Below are positions 27,186-35,841 of a stretch of 64,000 nt of DNA, in pieces (within the stretch, counting starts at the first letter, position 1; every line of letters begins with the position of its first letter). The translations under genes and the position numbers were made by a program. Below the pieces are notes generated by a model that was not told where the DNA came from, searched no databases, and was given only the letters and a program-made list of their open reading frames with translations. Where the stretch lies: positions 5,022,001 to 5,086,000 of the forward strand of contig NZ_CP045702.1 in assembly GCF_014216315.1 (NCBI RefSeq), given 5' to 3'. The stretch comes from Streptomyces finlayi (lineage in GTDB: Bacteria; Actinomycetota; Actinomycetes; Streptomycetales; Streptomycetaceae).

Positions 27186-27223
27186 GCCGGAGCGCCGGAG
27201 TGCCGGAGTGCCGGAGTGCCGGA
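27186..27223. repeat. 8-bp tandem repeat (GCCGGAGT)
   Basis: About 4.75 units of GCCGGAGT, the first and last imperfect, directly outside the 3' end of the TPR regulator gene. The interval 26958-27223 has no gene. Confidence 0.85.
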
Positions 27224-28636
27224 TCAAGCCCGTCCGGCGCTTCGGGAGGACGACGAAGCCGTCGCACCCGTTGTCCCCCGGCGCGCCTCCCCGTGGCGAG
27301 CCATCAGGTCCCTGACCGCCGGCGTCGCGTTCTGTGCGAGCACCCCCACCGCACCCGCCAGCATCGTGCGGATGCGGGACGACTGGACCCGGTCCAGCAG
27401 GTCGAGCACCCCGTGCCCCGCCGTCGCCGCCTCGTCCGCGAGCCCGCCCCGGGCCAGGTCCCCGGTCAGCTGCGCCCGGTACAGGGCCAGGTTCCGCGTG
27501 AAGTACGGGTCCTGGAGCTGCGTCGCCCGCCGCGCGTGCCGCGCCGCGCGCGGCCAGTCACCCAGGGCCGACCAGCACTGGGCCTGGAGCATCTCCAGTT
27601 CGGCCTCCTGGAAGAACGTCATCCACTCGGGGTCCGCCGCCGACGCCCCCCGCTCGAACGCCCCGTACGCCCGCCCGACCGCCCGGTCGCACCCGGTGCG
27701 GTCACCGAGCCCCGCCCTGCCCCCCGCCTCCCGCAGGGCCAGCAGGGCCAGCAGCCGGGCCGAGCCGAGCGACCGGGCGGCCCGCTGGCCGGCCTCCGCC
27801 GCCCGTACCGCCTCGCGGGGCCGTCCCGTGTCCCGGGCCAGGAAGGACGCGTTGCAGAAGGCGTGGGCCTCCAGTGCCGCGTCCCCCGCCACCCGCGCCG
27901 TGGCCAGCGCCTCCGCGTAATGGGAGCGGGCGTCCTCGAAGCGGCCCGAGTCATGGGCCAGCCAGCCCACCGAGATGGCCAGTTCGCCCGCACCCGTGTG
28001 TAGCCGGTCCGCCGTGGCGCGGCGCGTGGTCGTACCCGCGTCGAGCAGGGCGTACGCGGCTCTGAGCGGCTGCGCCGCCCGCCGGTAGAGGCCGTCGGCC
28101 CCGTGCCGGTCGTCCAGCAGCCGGATCTGCCGTACCGCCTGCTCGACGGCGTTCACTTCGGTTTCGCCCACCCGGCGCTGCGCGGGAAGGCTGGTCAGGG
28201 CGGCAGCGGCGGACGCGCCGCCGAGGCCCAGGGACGCGGCCACCGTGGCGGTGCCGCTGGTCATGAACATGCGACGCAGCACGTCGCTCTCCTCGTCGGT
28301 GTGGCAGTGGACCGTAGGGGGCGGGGAAGGGGGGGAGCCGGCGCCGGGGCCCGCGTCCGAGATGCGCGCCCCCCGGCCGCGCACGGCCTCGCGGGCCGAG
28401 AAGCCCAGGTCCTCCAGCCCGGCCCCGGGAAACATGTGGAGGAAGACCCGTTCGTACGCGTAGTTGGGGCAGCGGATCTCCCCGGACTCCACGCGGCCGA
28501 TGTACCGGGCGTCGCAGGCGACCTGTTCACCGATCTCCCGCGCGGCCCGGCGCACCGCTGCCGCGAACTCCCCGGCGGAGCGCTGACCGCGCAGCCGGCG
28601 GAAGACGAGGTTGGGAACTGGCCGTGTCGACACCAT
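27224..28636 (-). CDS. Helix-turn-helix regulator with TPR-like C-terminal domain
   Basis: A 470-residue protein. The N-terminus (about 10-75) looks like an XRE-type DNA-binding domain (EFAAAVRRAAREIGEQ, DARYIGRVESGEIRCPN), although the recognition helix is atypical. A Pro-rich linker follows, then a hydrophobic stretch (about 120-150) and a long run of helical pairs with TPR character (AISVGWLAHDSGRFEDARSHY, ALGDWPRAARHARRATQ). Many Streptomyces developmental regulators such as NsdA share this plan. It lies divergent to the small gene at 28877. GAGAGGG seven bases before the ATG fixes the start. Target and signal are unknown. Confidence 0.8.
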   Translation of the reverse strand: MVSTRPVPNLVFRRLRGQRSAGEFAAAVRRAAREIGEQVACDARYIGRVESGEIRCPNYAYERVFLHMFPGAGLEDLGFSAREAVRGRGARISDAGPGAGSPPSPPPTVHCHTDEESDVLRRMFMTSGTATVAASLGLGGASAAAALTSLPAQRRVGETEVNAVEQAVRQIRLLDDRHGADGLYRRAAQPLRAAYALLDAGTTTRRATADRLHTGAGELAISVGWLAHDSGRFEDARSHYAEALATARVAGDAALEAHAFCNASFLARDTGRPREAVRAAEAGQRAARSLGSARLLALLALREAGGRAGLGDRTGCDRAVGRAYGAFERGASAADPEWMTFFQEAELEMLQAQCWSALGDWPRAARHARRATQLQDPYFTRNLALYRAQLTGDLARGGLADEAATAGHGVLDLLDRVQSSRIRTMLAGAVGVLAQNATPAVRDLMARHGEARRGTTGATASSSSRSAGRA

Positions 28637-28876
28637 GGCTGGGCCCTCTCCGGTGCGGCCGGGCGCTGGTTCTGTTGCCCCGGCGGAGCAAGAACGTACC
28701 CGCTGTGACGAGCCACACACGGAGCGTTTAGGTGCAAACCGGATATCTCGCCCCCGATCCGCCATGAAATGCCATCCTTTGCGGCGGCGTGGTGCCGTAG
28801 CCCTTGACGCCGTGGACGCGTTGGTCCATGTGGAGACGGAGTCTGGCTCCGTTCGGCGATGAGAGGAGGGGTTCCC

Positions 28877-29332
28877 TTGCCGCACCTCGGCACGGAGACC
28901 GGCTCACGGACGACCGCGGCGCACCCCATGACCGCACCACCCGCCGCACCCGCACCCGTACACCCACAGCCCGCACCTGTCGGCGAACCGTGCGATCTCG
29001 TCACGGTCCCCGCCCGCCAGGGCCTGGAGGCCGTGGACATCCTGCGCCGCGGCGCCGATCAGGAGGCCATGGGCCCGGTCCTCCACGACGGCGCCTGCCA
29101 CACCCTCGGTTTCCTGGTGCCGCCCGGGACCGCCGACGCCTGGGACGTACCGGGCAGTGCCTGTACGCGGACGAACGGCCGCGGGCTCCGTATCCCCGCC
29201 GAGCCCCCCGTCTCCGGCAGCGGCTGGCTGCTGCCGCCCGCCGCCGACGCACCGGTCACCGATCCCGCCGTGCTCCGGGAGGCCCTCGGTCAGGCGGCCC
29301 GGCTGATCGAGGCGGCCGACAACTGCCGGTGA
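28877..29332 (+). CDS. Unrecognised small protein
   Basis: A 151-residue protein with a Pro/Ala-rich first 40 residues and a compact globular part (GLEAVDILRRG, CTRTNGRGLRIP, GWLLPPAAD, REALGQAARLIEAADNC). It is of a type common in Streptomyces that I cannot name. The start is a choice: TTG at 28877 has AGGAGGGG six bases upstream, while the ATG at 28859 has no ribosome site and the ATG at 28928 would drop the Pro-rich head. It is divergent from the TPR regulator. Confidence 0.65.
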   Translation: MPHLGTETGSRTTAAHPMTAPPAAPAPVHPQPAPVGEPCDLVTVPARQGLEAVDILRRGADQEAMGPVLHDGACHTLGFLVPPGTADAWDVPGSACTRTNGRGLRIPAEPPVSGSGWLLPPAADAPVTDPAVLREALGQAARLIEAADNCR

Positions 29333-29414
29333 GCCCATAATGGCCGGACGGCCGGATTCCCCGGCGCCGCCGGTGAAGTGCCGGCCCGGTACGTATGAGG
29401 CAGGGCGAGCGAGC

Positions 29415-30305
29415 GTGGCACGTCGAGGAGCGTCGGCAGGAGGCGCGAGCCCCCGGAAGCGGTCCGACCGCAAGCGGGAGCCCCTCGCCGCCGAGGTGGA
29501 CGGCGGCCGCGCCGAGCTCGTACCCGACCGCGAGCGGCCGCGCGGCTGGACCCTGCTGCTGGACGACGCCCCGCAGTCGCACGTGGACCTGGACGACCCC
29601 TCGTACCTGTCCTTCGAGTACCAGCGCCGGATCGGTCACATGATCGATCTCGCCGCGCCCCCACAGCAGCCCCTTCAGGTGGTGCACCTGGGCGGAGGGG
29701 CGTTCACGCTCGCCCGATACGTCGCCGCGACCCGCCCCCGCTCCACCCAGCAGATCGTCGAGGTCGACGCCGCGCTCGTCCAACTGGTGCGCCGGGAGCT
29801 GCCGCTGGACCCGCAGGCCCGGATACGCGTCCGCTCCACCGACGCCCGCGCCGGACTCGGCAGGATCCAGGACGGCTGGGCCGACCTCGTCATCGCGGAC
29901 GTCTTCAGCGGCGCCCGTACCCCCGCCCACCTCACCTCCACGGAGTTCCTCGCCGAGGTGCGCCGCGTGCTGAAGCCCGGCGGACAGTACGTCGCCAACC
30001 TCGCCGACGGGCCGCCGCTGACCCATCTCCGCGGCCAGATCGCCACCGCCGCGACCCTCTTCCCCGAACTGGCGCTCGCCGCCGACCCGACCGTGTGGCG
30101 CGGCCGGCGCTTCGGCAACGCCGTGCTGCTCGCCTCGGATCTGCCGCTCGCCGTCGCGGAACTCACCCGCCGCGTCGCGACCGACCCGCACCCCGGCCGC
30201 GTCGAACGCGGCAGGGCGCTCGCGGACTTCACCGGCGGCGCCGCCGCCGTCACGGACGAGGGCGCCAAGCCGTCCCCGGCGCCGCCGCCCTCCACGTTCA
30301 GCTAG
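29415..30305 (+). CDS. Spermidine synthase-like SAM-fold protein
   Basis: A 296-residue protein with the Rossmann core of the polyamine synthase/methyltransferase fold. Visible are VVHLGGGAFTLARY (nucleotide loop), IVEVDAALVQLVR (acidic end of strand 2), STDARAGL, and DLVIADVFSG at the position where spermidine synthases have DSTDP. The catalytic Asp is kept but the neighbouring residues differ, so aminopropyl transfer is uncertain. The GTG start follows a weak GGGCGAG. It follows the small gene at 28877 by 82 bp on the same strand. Confidence 0.78.
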   Translation: MARRGASAGGASPRKRSDRKREPLAAEVDGGRAELVPDRERPRGWTLLLDDAPQSHVDLDDPSYLSFEYQRRIGHMIDLAAPPQQPLQVVHLGGGAFTLARYVAATRPRSTQQIVEVDAALVQLVRRELPLDPQARIRVRSTDARAGLGRIQDGWADLVIADVFSGARTPAHLTSTEFLAEVRRVLKPGGQYVANLADGPPLTHLRGQIATAATLFPELALAADPTVWRGRRFGNAVLLASDLPLAVAELTRRVATDPHPGRVERGRALADFTGGAAAVTDEGAKPSPAPPPSTFS

Positions 30306-30322
30306 GAAGCGCGGCCAGGCCC

Positions 30323-30622
30323 TTACGGATCGACGATCTGCACCAGCGGAGGATGGCCGGAGGTGGTGTTCGTCCACACCCGCATCGACCAGCCCTGGGC
30401 CGGCGTCGCCGACACCAGCTTCGCCGAGCTGCCGCCCAGCTCGAACACCACCCGCCCGCCGTCCGTGCGGTAGCTCTTCACCTCGCCCGACGCGGCCGAG
30501 GCCGCCGAGGAGCGCGCGGGTGCCGGGCTGAGAACGGCTTTCCCGTGGACCCGTTCGGCCTCGGCGAGCAGGCCCAGTTCGATGTAGTACGCCGCCCGCT
30601 TCGGGTCCTCGGAGACCTTCAT
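30323..30622 (-). CDS. Unrecognised 99-residue protein, possibly N-terminally truncated
   Basis: A short helical segment (AAYYIELGLLAEAERVHG) followed by a Ser/Ala-rich linker and a strand pair (RVVFELGG, WSMRVWTN). The ATG at 30622 has GGAGGG seven bases upstream. The same frame stays open upstream to about 30700 with coding-like residues (IRAIVRRRFELLLEGV), reachable by a GTG at 30661, and another coding-like stretch occurs in a second frame before that. The gene may once have been longer. No family recognised. It converges with the spermidine synthase-like gene. Confidence 0.6.
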   Translation of the reverse strand: MKVSEDPKRAAYYIELGLLAEAERVHGKAVLSPAPARSSAASAASGEVKSYRTDGGRVVFELGGSSAKLVSATPAQGWSMRVWTNTTSGHPPLVQIVDP

Positions 30623-30800
30623 GTGGACGCCCTCCAGCAGAAGTTCGAAGCGCCGCCGCACGATCGCGCGGATAAGTGCTTGTACTTCTGGCCCTCGAAG
30701 AGTGCCAGTTCGGAGTGGTCAATCGGTACATAGGGGCGAAATCAACAGGAGTGGGGCACGGCGGCACCCTCGTTCCGCCGTGCCCCGGTCCGTGGCGGCC

Positions 30801-32210
30801 TCAGCAGGTCGGCGCCTTGGGAAGGATTCCTGTCCTCGCCAGCTCGCCGTACCAGTGGGCGCTGGCCTTGGGCGTGCGTGTCTGGGAAGGGTAGTCGACG
30901 TGGACGATGCCGAAGCGCTTGCCGTAGCCGTACGCCCACTCGAAGTTGTCCATCAGCGACCAGAGGAAGTAGCCGCGCACATCGGCCCCGTCCGCGATCG
31001 CCCGGTGGACCGCCGACAGATGCCCGTGCAGATAACGGATGCGCTCCACGTCCTGCACCACACCGTCGTCCCCCTGCTTGTCGGGGTACGCCGCACCGTT
31101 CTCCGTGATCATCAGAGGCATACCGGGCGCCTCCTTGGTGTACCGCATGAGCAGGTCGTGCAGCCCGGACGGGTCGATCGACCAGCCCATCTCGGTCTGC
31201 TCGCCGGGCGGCTGGTGGAAGGCCACCTGCTCCGAACCGGGCCACGGCGAGGACTCGCTCGCCCCGTGCGCGTGGCTGCGGGGGCTCTCCGCGTCACTGC
31301 CGTCCGAGACGACCGCGGGCGTGTAGTAGTTGATGCCCAGCGAGTCCAGCGGCTGGTTGATCGCCGCCAGGTCGCCCGGCTCCACGAACGACCAGTCCGT
31401 CAGCCGCGCGGTGTCCTCGAACAGATCCTGCGGGTAAGAGCCCTTGAGTACCGGGTCCGAGAAGACCCGGTTCGCCAGCGCGTCGATCCGGCGCGCGGCG
31501 TCCAGGTCCTGCGGGGACCGGGTCCGGGGCCGCACCACACTCGGGTTGAGGCTCAGCGAGACCTGCGCGCGGGCGGGCAGCGCCGCCCGCAGCGCCTGCG
31601 TGCCCAGACCGTGCGCCAGATTCAGGTGATGGGCGGCACGCAGCGCGGCGACCGGCTCCGTTCGGCCCGGAGCGTGCACCCCGGAGCCGTAACCGAGGAA
31701 GGCGCTGCACCAGGGCTCGTTCAGCGTCGTCCACAGCTCCACCCGGTCGCCGAGCGCCTCCGCGACGATGCCCGCGTACTCGGCGAAGCGCACGGAGGTC
31801 TCCCGCGACGTCCAGCCGCCGGCGTTCTCCAGCTCCTGCGGGAGGTCCCAGTGGTAGAGCGTGAGCATCGGCCTCACGCCCCGCTCCAGCAGCTCGTCGA
31901 CCAGGAGCCGGTAGAAGTCCAGACCCCGCTGGACGGCGGGACCCCGCCCGGTGGGCTGGACCCGGGACCACGAGACCGAGAAGCGGTACGCGTTCACCCC
32001 GAGGTCCGCGATGAGCTGCACGTCCTCCGTGCGGCGGTGGTAGTGGTCGGTGGCGACGTCGGCGTGGTCGCCGCCCTCCGTCTTGCCCGGTGTGTGGCTG
32101 AAGGTGTCCCAGATGGAGGGGGTGCGGCCGTCCTCCCGTACCGCGCCCTCGATCTGATGGGCGGAGGTCGCGGTGCCCCAGAGGAAACCGGGCGGAAAGT
32201 GTGCGGACAT
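30801..32210 (-). CDS. bglC: GH1 beta-glucosidase BglC
   Basis: A 469-residue cytosolic glycoside hydrolase of family 1. The acid/base Glu is in TLNEPW (about residue 166) and the nucleophile in ITENGAAY (about 375). FLWGTATSAHQIEG at the start and WSLMDNFEWAYGY near the end are the other substrate-binding blocks. It splits imported cellobiose and cello-oligomers to glucose. It is the last gene of the cebEFG-bglC unit, 84 bp after cebG, as in other Streptomyces. No CebR palindrome is found directly in front of it, so control is probably from the cebE promoter. Confidence 0.93.
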   Translation of the reverse strand: MSAHFPPGFLWGTATSAHQIEGAVREDGRTPSIWDTFSHTPGKTEGGDHADVATDHYHRRTEDVQLIADLGVNAYRFSVSWSRVQPTGRGPAVQRGLDFYRLLVDELLERGVRPMLTLYHWDLPQELENAGGWTSRETSVRFAEYAGIVAEALGDRVELWTTLNEPWCSAFLGYGSGVHAPGRTEPVAALRAAHHLNLAHGLGTQALRAALPARAQVSLSLNPSVVRPRTRSPQDLDAARRIDALANRVFSDPVLKGSYPQDLFEDTARLTDWSFVEPGDLAAINQPLDSLGINYYTPAVVSDGSDAESPRSHAHGASESSPWPGSEQVAFHQPPGEQTEMGWSIDPSGLHDLLMRYTKEAPGMPLMITENGAAYPDKQGDDGVVQDVERIRYLHGHLSAVHRAIADGADVRGYFLWSLMDNFEWAYGYGKRFGIVHVDYPSQTRTPKASAHWYGELARTGILPKAPTC

Positions 32211-32243
32211 GAAGAGCCTCCGTGAGTGTCCTGAGTGTCCTGG

Positions 32244-32276
32244 GCGTCCTGGGAGAGGAGAGCGTCCTGGGAGAGG
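32244..32276. repeat. 15-bp direct repeat in the cebG-bglC gap
   Basis: GCGTCCTGGGAGAGG at 32244-32258 and again at 32262-32276. Together with two TGTCCTG units just before, it makes the gap a short repeat tract. It does not resemble the CebR operator. Confidence 0.85.
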
Positions 32277-32294
32277 GAAAGAGGGCGCGGGGGA

Positions 32295-33203
32295 TCAGCC
32301 CTTGACGGCGCCCTGCATGATGCCGCCGACGATCTGCTTGCCGAAGAGCACGAAGACGGCCAGCAGCGGCAGCGTGCCGAGCAGCGCGCCCGCCATGATC
32401 ACCGACTGGTCGGGGATGTACCCGCGGCCCAGCCCGGTGAGCGCCACCTGGACGGTGGGACTGCCGTTCTGGGTCAGCGCGATGATCGGCCAGAAGAAGT
32501 CGTTCCAGGCCATGACGAACGTGAGCATCCCGAGCACCGCCATCGCCGGCCGTGCGGCCGGGAAGACCACGTGCCACACGATGCGCATACTGCTGGCCCC
32601 GTCGACCCGGGCCGCCTCGATCAGTTCGGTGGGCAGCGCCCCGATCAGGTACTGCCGCATGAAGAACACCCCGAAGGCGCTCACCAGAGTCGGCAGGATG
32701 ACCGCCTGCAGCTGATCGGTCCACTGGAGCTTGGCGACCATCATGTACAGCGGTACGACGCTGAGCTGCGGCGGCACCATCATCGTGCCGATGACCAGCA
32801 GCAGCAGGATGTTCTTGAAGCGGAAGCGGAGCTTGGCGAAGGCGAAGCCCGCCAGGGTGGAGAAGACGACCGTGCCGACGGTGATGGAACCGGCCACGAT
32901 CGCCGTGTTCAGCAGGGCCGTGCCCATGTTGGCGTCGGTCCAGGCGATCTCCAGGTTCTTGAAGAGATTGCCGCCGAACCAGAACGGCGGCGGATTCTGC
33001 GCCAGCCGGTGGTTGTCGCGGGACGCCGCGATCGCCGTCCACACGAGGGGGAAGAGCGAGATCACCGTGAAGACGATGAGTACCGCGTAGGTGAACTTGC
33101 CGCCGTGCAGGTGCTTGCCGGCGCGAGCCTTGCCGCGCCGCCCCTTCCGTGGGGCCGGCGGTGCCTGCGGCGCCACCCGGTCGGCCGGAGTCAGGGTTGT
33201 CAT
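32295..33203 (-). CDS. cebG: Cellobiose/cellotriose ABC transporter permease CebG
   Basis: A 302-residue inner-membrane permease of the MalG type with six hydrophobic segments. The EAA loop reads YLIGALPTELIEAARVDGASS followed by a HVVFPAARPA block. It pairs with CebF and takes cellobiose from CebE; the ATPase (usually MsiK) is encoded elsewhere. The ATG at 33203 has GAGGGG about eight bases upstream. An ATG at 33218, overlapping the cebF stop, would add five residues. Confidence 0.9.
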   Translation of the reverse strand: MTTLTPADRVAPQAPPAPRKGRRGKARAGKHLHGGKFTYAVLIVFTVISLFPLVWTAIAASRDNHRLAQNPPPFWFGGNLFKNLEIAWTDANMGTALLNTAIVAGSITVGTVVFSTLAGFAFAKLRFRFKNILLLLVIGTMMVPPQLSVVPLYMMVAKLQWTDQLQAVILPTLVSAFGVFFMRQYLIGALPTELIEAARVDGASSMRIVWHVVFPAARPAMAVLGMLTFVMAWNDFFWPIIALTQNGSPTVQVALTGLGRGYIPDQSVIMAGALLGTLPLLAVFVLFGKQIVGGIMQGAVKG

Positions 33204-33214
33204 CGTGTCGCCCC

Positions 33215-34225
33215 TCATGAGCTCTTGCGCAGACGACGGCCTACCAGCCAGTTGACGGCGCCGATCAGCAGAAGGATCAGGAACATCGTCCAGGCGATGG
33301 CCGAGGCCCGTCCGAGGTGGAGATTGACCCAGCCCTGCTCGTACAGATAGAGACCGAGCGTCTGGAACTGGTGGTTGGCCCCGCCGGAGGCGCCGCCACC
33401 CCGATTGAAGAGGAGCGGCTCACCGAAGAGCTGGGTCGCACCGATCGTCGACACCACGACGGTGAACAGGATCGTCGGCCGCAGCGACGGGATCGTCACA
33501 TGGACGAACTGCTGCCAGCGGGTGGCGCCGTCCAGCGCCGCCGACTCGTAGAGATCGTTCGGAATCGCCTGCATCGCCGCCAGGTAGATCAGCGCGTTGT
33601 AGCCGGTCCACCGCCAGACGACGATCGTCGACACGGCGAGCTGCGAGGTCCACTTGCCGTTCTCCCAGTCCACCGGGCCGAAACCGACCTGACCCAGCGC
33701 CCAGTTGATCATCCCGATGTCACGGCCGAAGAGCATCACGAACACGAGCGTCGCCGCGGCCACACTCGTCGCGTACGGCGTGAGGATCGCGACCCGGAAG
33801 AACATCGAGCCGCGCAGCTTGTAGTTGAGCAGATGCGCGATGCCGAGGGCGATCAGCAGCTGTGGAACCGTGGAAAGGACCCCGATGGTCAGGGTGTTGC
33901 GCAGCGCGTTCCAGAAGAACTCGTCCTCCATCAGCCTGGAGAAGTTGCGCAGGCCGATCCATTCCATGTCGTTCGGGGCGGTCAGCTCCACCTGGTGGAG
34001 CGACGCCCACCCCGTGTACAGCAGCGGGAACAGGCCGAAGGCCAGGAAGAAGACGAAGAACGGAGCCACGAAGGCGTACGGACTCCACTTCAGGTCCCAC
34101 CGGTAGAGCCGTCTACGCCGCTCGCTGCGCACCGGACCCGATGAGCCGCCGCCCACGCGGCGCGGGGCCGCGCCCCCCTCGGAGAGGGGCGCGGCCGTGC
34201 CGGACTTACTTGTCGTACCGCTCAC
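33215..34225 (-). CDS. cebF: Cellobiose/cellotriose ABC transporter permease CebF
   Basis: A 336-residue MalF-type permease. A 45-residue Gly/Ser-rich cytosolic tail precedes six transmembrane helices. The EAA loop is AAMQAIPNDLYESAALDGA, followed by VTIPSLRPT. It begins six bases after the cebE stop with a GTG that GGAGAAG precedes, and its stop overlaps the alternative cebG start. It forms the membrane channel with CebG. Confidence 0.9.
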   Translation of the reverse strand: MSGTTSKSGTAAPLSEGGAAPRRVGGGSSGPVRSERRRRLYRWDLKWSPYAFVAPFFVFFLAFGLFPLLYTGWASLHQVELTAPNDMEWIGLRNFSRLMEDEFFWNALRNTLTIGVLSTVPQLLIALGIAHLLNYKLRGSMFFRVAILTPYATSVAAATLVFVMLFGRDIGMINWALGQVGFGPVDWENGKWTSQLAVSTIVVWRWTGYNALIYLAAMQAIPNDLYESAALDGATRWQQFVHVTIPSLRPTILFTVVVSTIGATQLFGEPLLFNRGGGASGGANHQFQTLGLYLYEQGWVNLHLGRASAIAWTMFLILLLIGAVNWLVGRRLRKSS

Positions 34226-34231
34226 CGGAGG

Positions 34232-35593
34232 TCACTTCTCCAGGGCGTTGTCGATCGACTTCACCGCGGCGTTCCAGCCGTCCTCGGACGAGACGCCCTT
34301 CTGGTCGACCTGGAGCATGCCGACATCGGCCAGGTTCTGGGCGATGATCAGGTCCTTCGGGCCGACGATGGTCACCGGGATGCCCTTGGCGGCGTCGGAG
34401 AAGATCTTGCCGATCGGGGCGTCGTTGACGTACGGGTCCTTGGCGTCGGCGACCTCGGGAAGCGAGAACGCGGCCTGCGCGCTCGGGAAGCTGCCCCGCT
34501 TGGCGAAGAACGTGGCCTGCTGCTCGGGGGCGGTCAGCCAGGCGACGAGCTTGGCGGCCTCCTCCTTGTTCTTGCCGGCCTCGGGCACGGTCAGGAAGGA
34601 CCCGCCCCAGTTGCTGGCCTTGGGCGCGGCGGCGACGTCCCACTTGCCCTCGGTCTTCTCGGCTCCCTTGTCCTTGATGTAGCCGATCATCCACGGCGGG
34701 CAGGAGATGGTGGCGAAGGTGCCGTTCACGATGGCCTGGTCCCAGGAGGGCTGGAACTGCTGGAGCTTGGCCGTCAGACCGAGATCGGCCGCCTTCGCGG
34801 CGACGTCCCAGGCGTCCTTGACCGCCGGGTTGGTCTTGTAGACGACCTTCCCGTCCTTGTCGTAGTAGCGCTCGGCCGAGCCACCCTGTACGGCTGCCAT
34901 CAGCCCGGAGGCGGAGTCGATGAACGCGGTGCCCTTGGGCGCCTTCGCCTTGTACTTCTCGCCCGCGGCGAGGAACTTCTGCCAGTCGCCTGCCCACAGC
35001 GCGCCGACTTCCTCGCGGTCCGTGGGAAGCCCGGCCTTCTCGAAGAGGTCCTTGCGGTAGCAGATGCCCTGGGGGCCGATGTCCGTACCGAGCGCGACCG
35101 TCTTACCGCTCTTGTCCGTGCCCTGCGACCACTTCCACTCCAGGAAGTTCTCCTTCTTCACCCCGGCGGTCTTGCCCAGGTCCATGAGCTTGCCCGACTG
35201 CGTCTGGGCGATCTCGGCGATGTTGTTGACCTCGATCGCCTGGATGTCGGCGAGACCACTGCCCGAGGCGAGGTGTGTGAGCAGCTGCGGGTAGTAGTTC
35301 TCGTTCCGCTCGATCGAGGTCTGCTCGATGTTGATCTCGGGGTGGAGCTTCATGTACGCGTCGTACAGCCCCGCCTCCTTGAGACCGAAGGCACCGAACA
35401 CGCCGACGGTGATCGTCGTCTTGCCCTTGCCGCCGCCCTTGGTGGCGCTGGAGTCCGGGTCTCCGGAGTCCTCGGCGCAGCCGGCCAGCAGTCCGGCGCC
35501 GAGGGCGGCGACGGCTGCGATGACCACGGCTCTGCGGAGCGTGCGGCGGGGCGGTGGTGCGGTCGTTCCCCGGGTGAAGACAGAAGTGCGCAT
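34232..35593 (-). CDS. cebE: Cellobiose/cellotriose-binding lipoprotein CebE
   Basis: A 453-residue extracytoplasmic binding protein. The signal peptide ends in the lipobox LLAGC with Cys39 as the lipid anchor; an arginine pair (RRTLRR) precedes the hydrophobic core. The mature part has the ITVGVFGAFG start and ASGSGLADIQAIE block of family-1 sugar-binding proteins. AGGAGG five bases before the ATG fixes the start. It is the first gene of the cebEFG-bglC unit and is read away from cebR. A perfect CebR operator lies about 120 bp upstream. Confidence 0.92.
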   Translation of the reverse strand: MRTSVFTRGTTAPPPRRTLRRAVVIAAVAALGAGLLAGCAEDSGDPDSSATKGGGKGKTTITVGVFGAFGLKEAGLYDAYMKLHPEINIEQTSIERNENYYPQLLTHLASGSGLADIQAIEVNNIAEIAQTQSGKLMDLGKTAGVKKENFLEWKWSQGTDKSGKTVALGTDIGPQGICYRKDLFEKAGLPTDREEVGALWAGDWQKFLAAGEKYKAKAPKGTAFIDSASGLMAAVQGGSAERYYDKDGKVVYKTNPAVKDAWDVAAKAADLGLTAKLQQFQPSWDQAIVNGTFATISCPPWMIGYIKDKGAEKTEGKWDVAAAPKASNWGGSFLTVPEAGKNKEEAAKLVAWLTAPEQQATFFAKRGSFPSAQAAFSLPEVADAKDPYVNDAPIGKIFSDAAKGIPVTIVGPKDLIIAQNLADVGMLQVDQKGVSSEDGWNAAVKSIDNALEK

Positions 35594-35713
35594 TGCGGCC
35601 TCCTAGTGCCCTGTACGTGCCCTCCCCGGCCCAACTGCGCGAACGCGTCCGTACGTTGTTTCGCGCTGTGGCCCAGGTGAGGGACGTGCGGGATATTTAT
35701 GTGTCAGGTACGG

Positions 35714-35727
35714 TGGGAGCGCTCCCA
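35714..35727. promoter_or_regulatory. CebR operator
   Basis: TGGGAGCGCTCCCA, a perfect 14-bp palindrome identical to the CebR consensus known from Streptomyces. It stands between divergent cebE and cebR, so CebR would repress cebE, and possibly itself, until cellobiose or cellotriose binds. Confidence 0.95.
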
Positions 35728-35841
35728 TACGTGATGTGTTGAAGGGTTGCGGCTCGCCGGGAGGGTGTCAAGGGACCGGACGGCGAGACTTGTTTCAGTT
35801 ATCGGCTTGTGAGAAATTTTCGACGACTGGGAGGGGCAGCC

